A stretch of DNA of 64,000 nt from Watersipora subatra (taxonomy: Eukaryota; Bryozoa; Gymnolaemata; Cheilostomatida; Watersiporidae), in contig NC_088712.1 in the NCBI RefSeq assembly GCF_963576615.1, forward strand, positions 15,274,027-15,338,026. The letters are read 5' to 3'. The translations under genes were made by a program, and so were the position numbers. A model generated the notes under the pieces. The model was not told the DNA's origin, made no database searches, and saw only the letters and a list, made by a program, of their open reading frames with translations. Below are positions 26,501 through 35,500 of the stretch, in pieces (the stretch's first letter is position 1; each line of letters begins with the position of its first letter).

Positions 26501-29500
26501 TTCAAATCGAATTTGAGAAGTCGTCCCTACTCAAAACTTTACGTTATACAGTGCACCCTCAGAATACGATTTCAGTCAATTCCTGGGTTGGCATCATATG
26601 ATGAAAAATCGTATGGAGGGCTATAGAAATCATAGTAATTATATAATGCAAACATCCCTGGTAAAAATCAACAAAATTTTATACAAGTGCTGTACATAGT
26701 AAAAATTAGTAAGAAAATAGTATGTTAACCTTAGTAACTATAGTTACCTACAGTAACGTTAGTGTATGTATTTCTTGGTTATGATCTGCATTAAAACGCA
26801 ATGGTGCAATGTGCAGTACGTACTGTAGAGAGTTCTTACCTTCAATACAGACGAAAACGTATAACATAAACTTTGAACTCACCTTAAATAAGTTTAGCTT
26901 ACTAAATACACACTCGAAGCTAAGTTTCAATATGTACTTTTACCTATTTTGCTGAATTTCAACTTGTCCCTAAAATTTTATCACATCGGTTTCTGGCTTC
27001 GTTTTCACTATAATTTTGGCCGACCCGATTAAAACCTTTTCCAATCTAACTTGCCAAACAAGCCTGAGTGATGCTATTCTCGAAAATTTTCAGTATAAAG
27101 AAATGGATTTTTGTTAGCAGGTTAAGATAAGTTTTCTGACCTCCTGTTTGAAGAGATCGCAACTCCAACTTTGCTATTGGATTTAAGGGGAAAATTATGT
27201 TTTACACATGAGAAATGCTGAACTGAGAGAAATCGGTCATTGTGTCTCTTTCAAGAATTGTGAAAGTGTTTTCGGCGAACAGCATTTTGGCGTCTTTCTT
27301 ATTTTGACGCACGCAATAAGCATACCGACTACCAAATTTGACCTCGGGTGAAAATTTTGGTGAATTCGTATGGTGAAATAAGATTCAAAGTGGCGAGGTG
27401 AAAAAAATCATCACGTTCTACTTCGTAAGGGAAAAAAATCGTATAACAGGGTAACCGTATCCCGAGGCTGCACTGTATGGAAGTTTTTTTACGAAGTCCG
27501 AAGCAAAATCTGCATAACTTTTTTTATGTTTTTCCCACAAAAATGAACAGTTGTTAGTGCCAGAGGTAGATGGCTACCGATTCACTCCTTGCACTAACTA
27601 CACCGAACCAGAATATAATAGAGTTCCTGCATTCGTTATGGCTGGTGGCTTTAGCTACACAAACATGTGCATTTTGGCAATTTCAGTTCAACTTTAGATT
27701 TTAGTTCAATTTTAGATTTAAAAAAACAAAGTATCACAGTCCAGAAACCCTTCAACCAGATCAAGGGGACATGGATAGATTTTGACATGAACATCTGATA
27801 GCCAGAAGAATCGAGAACTGCACCAAAACAAGCCATGAATGCACCAGCTTGCTGTTAAGTTCTCTTACTAAATGCTTACTAGCTGGTTGTCTTACTCACA
27901 TGGGAGACCAATTTATTGGTCTTCCATGTGGGACAGTCTTTTATACACAAGAGAAAATGAGGATCAAAGGATTACAAATGAAACAAATTTACGACTACGA
28001 TGTAAATATATCATAGATATCAAAAGATCTGTCAAGCAGATGACAGTTGTGGGAGATCATTAATCAACTACATAAAATGACCAATGAACGTTCAGCAAAC
28101 TCGAATTGAGAAGAACAAGCAGCAGTAAAGGTATAAAAGGAATTCATGTTATCGTTTCAGTGTTAGTTTTAGCGAGTGCTTCCGAAGTAAGGTTGAAAAG
28201 CTAGTCAGTCCACATCATGGCCACTAATTTTACCTTTTTCTTGGGTACTTCCTCTTCACTTTCCTCTTCACTAGACTCCTCCTTTTTGCCTCCTTTCTTA
28301 CCTTTCGCAGCCGAGTCCGACCGCTAAAAAAAAGATCCATGTAGTGATTTTAAAGCATTTTTAAACTTGGTAATTTGGCTTGGGGCAATCTACCTGCACT
28401 CATACCTTTCATGTAAAACAGATGCGCAAGCTTGATGTCAATGTTCAATTTGTATTGCAACCCGACTCTGCCATCATGCTCAATGCGGAAAGATGATATA
28501 TTTGAACACATAACTATGGCAACACTCAGAAACTGGTAGCAATTTAATAGAAGCTCTGATGGGAAACTCATATTAAAAACAAAAACACACTACAATTAGT
28601 TAAGGTTAAATTTAATACCTTGTACCAATGAAATACGTTCATAACTGCAATTAAACACACCGTATACATGCACATGTACAGTACATTCAACAGACCCCCT
28701 GACTAGCCAGTGACCAGCAGTTATTCCTCAATATCAAACGCATGAAGTTGATATCCATTCTAACAACAGTGGCATGTACAAGCAAATAACTAGCAGCTAA
28801 GAGAATTGTATCCCCACAGGAAACAGATCAAAAAATTAGACAAAAGAGAGTGATTCAGGCACGACCTTACTGTATGTTAGAATAGTGATTCAGGCACTAC
28901 CTTACTGTATATTAGAAGGGTGATTCAGGCACTACCTTACTATATATTAGAAGAGTGATTCAGGCACTACCTTACTGTATATTAGAATAGTGATTCAGGC
29001 ACTACCTTACTGTATATTAGAAGAGTGATTCAGGCACTACCTTACTGTATATTAGTAGAGTGATTCAGGCACTACCTTACTGTATATTAGAAGAGCTTAA
29101 TGATTTCCAAGAATCACCAAATGATTCGATATTACAAATAGACGATTCACGATATTAATACATGTATTATGTAGAAAAACTTGCAAATTTTTGTTACTAT
29201 TCCTGTACGTTTTAACTTGAAAAGTTGAAATATGTTTCATGTTGAAAGTTTTGTGTTTGTGATAATTAGAAACATTATTTCATGAATGCCTGTGTGCATG
29301 GCAAACAATGGAATGAGGTCATTATAAGACTAGAAGGCAGGTATGTTTTAGTTCCAGTACCACTCAATCTGAAAATTGTCAGGGGTGAGATAAATCGCCA
29401 TTTCGTGATTAGATCGTTTGTACGATATCGCTCTAAATGGTGGCAACCTGTCCAGTTGTCAACCTTAAAAATTACAAATAAACATTAAATAGCCATATCG

Positions 29501-32500
29501 TGAAGCTCTAGTGCATATACTATGCAAACATTAATAGACATGTTTGTGAGAGCTAAAGCCATATAAATGACTTGCAGCATCCAAATCCTTATTTCGGATG
29601 AAGTTTATGAAGAACGACAACTCCAAATGCAAATGAGCCATGAAATAGTTGTCTTGAACATGAATTCACTTCTATTTCTACAATTAACTCTTTCACTACC
29701 ACATTAAATTCTGACCGAATGATTACTCTGACCAAATTAATTCAAACGGATTTTCGAAAAAATGATATAACGCTAGTATTTATGCGATATATCGAGAATC
29801 AATGCAGGTATTGTTTTACTGTAAAATAGTTCTTATTCAGAACAAAATTCTCTACAAGAACAGTATAAAATTGTTTAGTGAACCCCACTCTCGCAAAATT
29901 CCTGACGCTTCTTTCGCATTGAAAGAACGCGGTGAGTTTATAATTGCCATGGCGATTTAGTTTTCCCGTTTTAAAAAATGATTAGAAATGGAATTACTTA
30001 GCAAAAATATTTTCGTTTGGTTGCATGTGATTGGCAACAAGGTTGTTTCATTGGAGACAAAATGTGATTGGTCTGGCTAATGTGTAGGCTTTGTAATGAA
30101 AAGAAAAGTGAAACCGTGCTGATAAGCCATTACATCGGCTTACGGTCTGTACTTCTATTACCGCGAAAGCCGATACATCGGCTTACAGTAGCGAAAGAGT
30201 TAATAGATTTTCGATTTTAAAAATTCGACTTCACATACCACCAGATTTAAATCGAGATTGTTTTATTTCAACAGAAATTTTGAAAGCTAGAGGAAGGCAA
30301 ATCTTTTAGATCAACATCTCCGTTTGAAATGAAATTATTACCAATACATTTATATATAATATACATTATATATATATGGTCAACAGCCTTTCATCACGAG
30401 AGAGCATGACAAGCCTTGAACGGAACCACGCTACAAGATAATTAGATAACGATCAAATCTTACCTTCCTGCGTTTATTGGAGTTGTTTCCTTCCTCTTCT
30501 TCCTCTGTGCCTTCTCCGCCTTCCCCCGCGAGTATCGCCTCATTTGCTTCCTTCATTGCCTTGAGAAACGCTGGCTTGCTGTTTTTCCCAAACTTTTCTT
30601 TAAACTCGGTGAAAGGGAAGACATCCTGACCCTTGCAGTTGGCGCTAGCAACAATAGGAAACATCACGCTGGTCTCAGGCTGGCCTAGTTTCATGTAAGC
30701 TTATAATAATAAACTTAAACAAAGTTTGTGTCAATTTCATCAGAAAGTATCACTATTTTTTAACATTTGCGATTGTTTTTGATGACTGAGGCGATCTGAC
30801 TGCCAGCATGTTTCAAGGTTAAACCTGACAAACTTCATCGCAGTCAAAACGCTTATAAGAAAGATGCTTGCGAAATTACATCACTAGTTGCCATTGTTGC
30901 TATCGGCTATTGCGTTCAAATTGCAGTGTTGCGCGTTCTATTCTGTCGGCCTCTTTGTAACTATAGATGTCATAATCGCGCTTTCGCTTCATCTGAGTGT
31001 TTTAACCACTATCTGTATTTAACCGTATTTAACCATAATCAAGTTTTGTTGATTTTAACCTTAAAACATCAAAAAGCAATCAAAACACCTCGAACATAAA
31101 AACAATCACAAATGATAAAAAAACACGATTCTGTTTAATAAAATCAACTAAAGATTTGTGTAAGGTTATATTTAAGAAACAAATAACGCAGTGATATCAA
31201 GGGTTAACAACAAGCATTCAAATATGTTACCAACAAGAAACACAAATGATAAAACAGAGCAGAAAATAAAAGTAATTCACCCTCTTGGAACCTTCCTAAA
31301 CAGCCAATGAGAACGAGTAATGCATAAACTTGATGATTAATCACAGACATGAAATCAGGGCAAGAATAACTGCTTTATTTTTTGTCAGTGCACAACTTTG
31401 AATTAATTTTGTTTCATTACACAAAAAATGACATAAGAACCTAACAATGAATAATAAACTAAACAATCAACTTGAATCAGGCCATAGTTTGTCACCCAAA
31501 ACAGAGTTAGAATATCTCTCGGTACAACAACTGCAGTCTTCACAATTATTCAAAACTGTCATGCTTTTATTTTATCTGGGATTTGTAGGTTTGTGGAAAA
31601 TATGTAATCGCTTTCAGGGTTACAGCAATAAATATGGTACAATGATCATATAAACGTCTCATTAAAAGGAATATGAGAAAAGCCGGTATGAACTTTAACA
31701 GCTGATAAGGTTTGTAAGAAATGAAGCGGAGTTGAGATGTTGGATTAAATAGACCAAAACAGAAAACGATCATTATTGCACCAACAAATTGCTACGATGG
31801 GTGCTACACTGTACCTAATTGACTCACAACTTTTAATATCCTTCGTTTTTTCGTGACGTCATTTTATCGTTGTCGGCCATCTTTATAGACAATTTATCGT
31901 TAAAAACACGAAGCTTTTGCAAAGATAATTTGAAAACGATGTTTTTGTTTGCAATTTTTTTACTATAGTATCAAAACAACACCTAAAAGTTCTAGTAAAT
32001 AAAAGAAAAACGATCGTTTTCTACATATATGGCGGCTTTTTCGTGAACGAGCACATGTGCAAACGACTTGATGACGTAAAAAAATGATGGATTGTCTAAT
32101 TTATATGCTTCCAGGGTTGGCCGAATAAAATCAAAAGATTTAAATCATTGATTTGATTTAAATTAAATTCAAATTGATTTAAATCGTGATTTAAATCATC
32201 CTAAAAAATCATGTGTGATGATTTTTCCATGTCAAAAATGATACTTATAGAGGATATACTGTGAATATGAACTGCCTAATTTGGTCAAATTAAAATAAAA
32301 ACGACTTTTAATAAATTAAAGTGTTGCAAAGTTGTTTCGTTATGTTGCAGGCGTTTTCATGTTCAACAAAATAAAATAATATTATGTTAGCGATTATGAA
32401 AAAAAAATCTGGTACTGTAATTGATGTTTTCAACAAGTCAATTCAAACCCAAAAAATCTGATTTGAATAAACAAAATCTGCTTTGTTTTATTTTTGTTTC

Positions 32501-35500
32501 AAAATAATGATTTTTTCCAACCCTGTATGCTTCTAAATAAAACTTAATCATTTTAATATAAAATAACCTCTAAGCATTATTTCTCCTATCAAAAGACAAA
32601 GGAAAACAGAGATGTGGTAGAACCTTACCTCTCATTAGTGCCAAAGAACAAAACAGGGTATTTCCCCGACCCAGCAGCAATCACCTAAAATGTTTCCATA
32701 GAGATTAGGGTCAATTTAGTCCCACAGCATTAAATATAAACCATTCAATGCTGAGCTGCACCTGAGATGACAAGCAATGATTAGTTTATTCAGGACATTC
32801 GTTGTTTCCTGCCCTGTTTTTGCAGTCAAAACGCATCGCCAATTTTTAACAACCAACGATTTATGACACTTGACCTCTAGAGAGGGGTGGGTCGACAGAC
32901 ACTCAACAATGATTGGAACAAACAAAAAAGTAAGGTAGAATCCGAAAATATTTTTAGGTTAACAACTAGATTCAGAAAACAAACACAGCTGGACAAGCTT
33001 GTCATTCGCAAAAGGAAGTAAACATAAAAAGTAAACATGATTATCAAAGGCCATTATTTCAAGTGCATGATCACTTCGTCATATTATTAATACCAGACAG
33101 AAGTTATAATACCAATACATAGTTAATACCAGACATTATAATGGACAGAAGTCAGTCTGGACCAAAGAAAATGAGATCTAAGGATTACCAATGAAACGTG
33201 TTAAGAAATTTGACTTGAAGGTAACTTTGGTTTCAAAACATCTGACTAACCAATCAAATGTTCATCGATCAAGTACACAGAATGACCAATGAATGTTCAG
33301 CAAACTCAAATTGAGAAAGGCGAGCAAGAAACTGTTTTTTGGTAAAACAAAATAGTTAATCGGTTATAAACAAAAGTTGGAGTTACACAAGCTACCTTTT
33401 AGCATAAACTATAACCAAATGTAACTGAAGAATGGATGGTGGCTGATGAAACTTAACAAAACTTCCCTATTCGCTGTCAGCGCCAACGCCTATTAGCCAT
33501 GATAAGTGGGAGATCTTCATCAAGCTCCTTATTGTCCAAAAATAAATTGAAAGTAAAAAATTAATAGGAAATATATATTCTTTGTTATTGTTATAGATAA
33601 GGATTGTGTGCCTTACTGTTCTAATCTGAAATCATTGCTTGTGAAATATTTTCTACTCGTATGGCATGCTTGTGTATCAACAGTAAGCAAATTAAAATCC
33701 ATATTGAGGTTATTGCCAGTATTTCAGATAATCAAGTAAACTAGCTAAAACCGGATGCGACTAGTAACATACTGTGATATCTATGAGATAAGAAATAACC
33801 TAAATAATACACTTAACTATATAATATACCTCAGGTTGAAATCCAGTGACTCGCAACACATTCCAGAAGATGATTTAGTCATTCTTAAATAATCTATATT
33901 TAGCAAATCTTTATGAATGAATACTAGCTGTGCTACCCGGCATTGCCCGGGTATTAAAAATCAGCTTATAAACAATGAGAGGTAATGAGAGTTGACTGTC
34001 ACTTGCTATTAGCCTGGCACATTGCCAATATATGATTTTAGTAAGCTTACTAATAAGAGCTACCGCTTTTCATGACGTTACGCTTTCACATTACGTCATG
34101 ACGGAGAGCGGTAGCGTATTTGCTCCGATATAGCGACATATATTGCCTAATGAAGACACCAAGCTCGTCAGACTGGTGAACCGGAGGGTCCGAGTTCAAA
34201 TTTTCTGCGATTCAGAATCTTTATTCCAAGATTTTAATAGCTATAGCTGGAACTACACACATACGACCAACTTTGATAAATTTATATATAGATACGTTAG
34301 CTCTAAGTAAAACCATGCTTTTCATTTTTTTGTATATTTAGGCCTAATAAAAAATTCTCGTAACTTCTCATAAATTTTTGTAACTTTGTTTTTGACAGAC
34401 AGAACCAAATAACTATAAAAATAAACCTTGTCAAAATTGTGGCTGAAAATTAATATGAGCACCATTTTATTTTTGGGCAAGCACGAGCTAACGCAGGTTC
34501 TTTTTACACCACAAGGTTGTGTAAAGTCAGAACACAATTGCTGATAAGGATATAATTTTGGATCATTTGTTATTGAGCTTAATACCCTTACACACGCATT
34601 ATCACAGAATCCAAGTCTATCGCTGCGAGTCATATTATATTGCAACTGACATATTTCAGAAGCCAATAGAGCTCAGTAATATTCAACTATTTATGATTTT
34701 TAAAGCATGATTTACCTTTGCTACTTTAGTTACAGCTCACGTATGAAGGACATGATACAGTTGGTATTCTTGGCTTGGTCACACATTTCTATCATGTCTC
34801 TTACCCATGAACAGTGACTGACGTAAAAAATGCTTAAAACACATAAATTATATAATTTTTTTATTATATAGTTCAATACATTAGAGTCTTGGCTTTCGAA
34901 TGAGCCTATATTCAATACACAAAAAATGATAGAACTATGAAAAACAGGATGTCAAAATTATGTCCTGCAAAAAAAACACTTGGATCAGGTTCTCAAAATG
35001 TCATGTCACAATTATTATTTAGCCTTAGGTAGTCGATCCCTTTCGCTGCCATTGAGGCTGCACTTTTCTGTGACGATCGGTGCTATTAAACCCAGAGAGC
35101 GCTAATAACAAACTAAGATTCTAGATAATCAACAATGCCCGGGGATCGTGCTAACGCATGACCAATACAAACACATGTTTTGTGTTAATTAATTATGCTT
35201 CAATAAATGTACTGTCGTCGATAAAGGTAATAAAATCACATCGATTAAATTATTACCTGCGGTTGCGTGACCCTAGGACTAAATGTCAATCGCACTTTCG
35301 CCGAGATCACGCAATGCTTGAAATTAATTAGTCTCAGTCGTCACCCTTAACATCGCATTAAAAATAAAGAGCTAGTGCATAATATTATCGGGAAAATTTA
35401 GTATGGTTATTGGAGTCTGAGGTACTTATCATAGAAATAATATGTACATGGAGAACTAATGATACTGATTCCTTTGTCATCTTCATTCGTCCTCTGGAGT

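Noticed and set aside
28850..29094. CRISPR-like regular repeats
   Set aside because: Repeats are directly adjacent without spacers, in an animal intron; it is a minisatellite.
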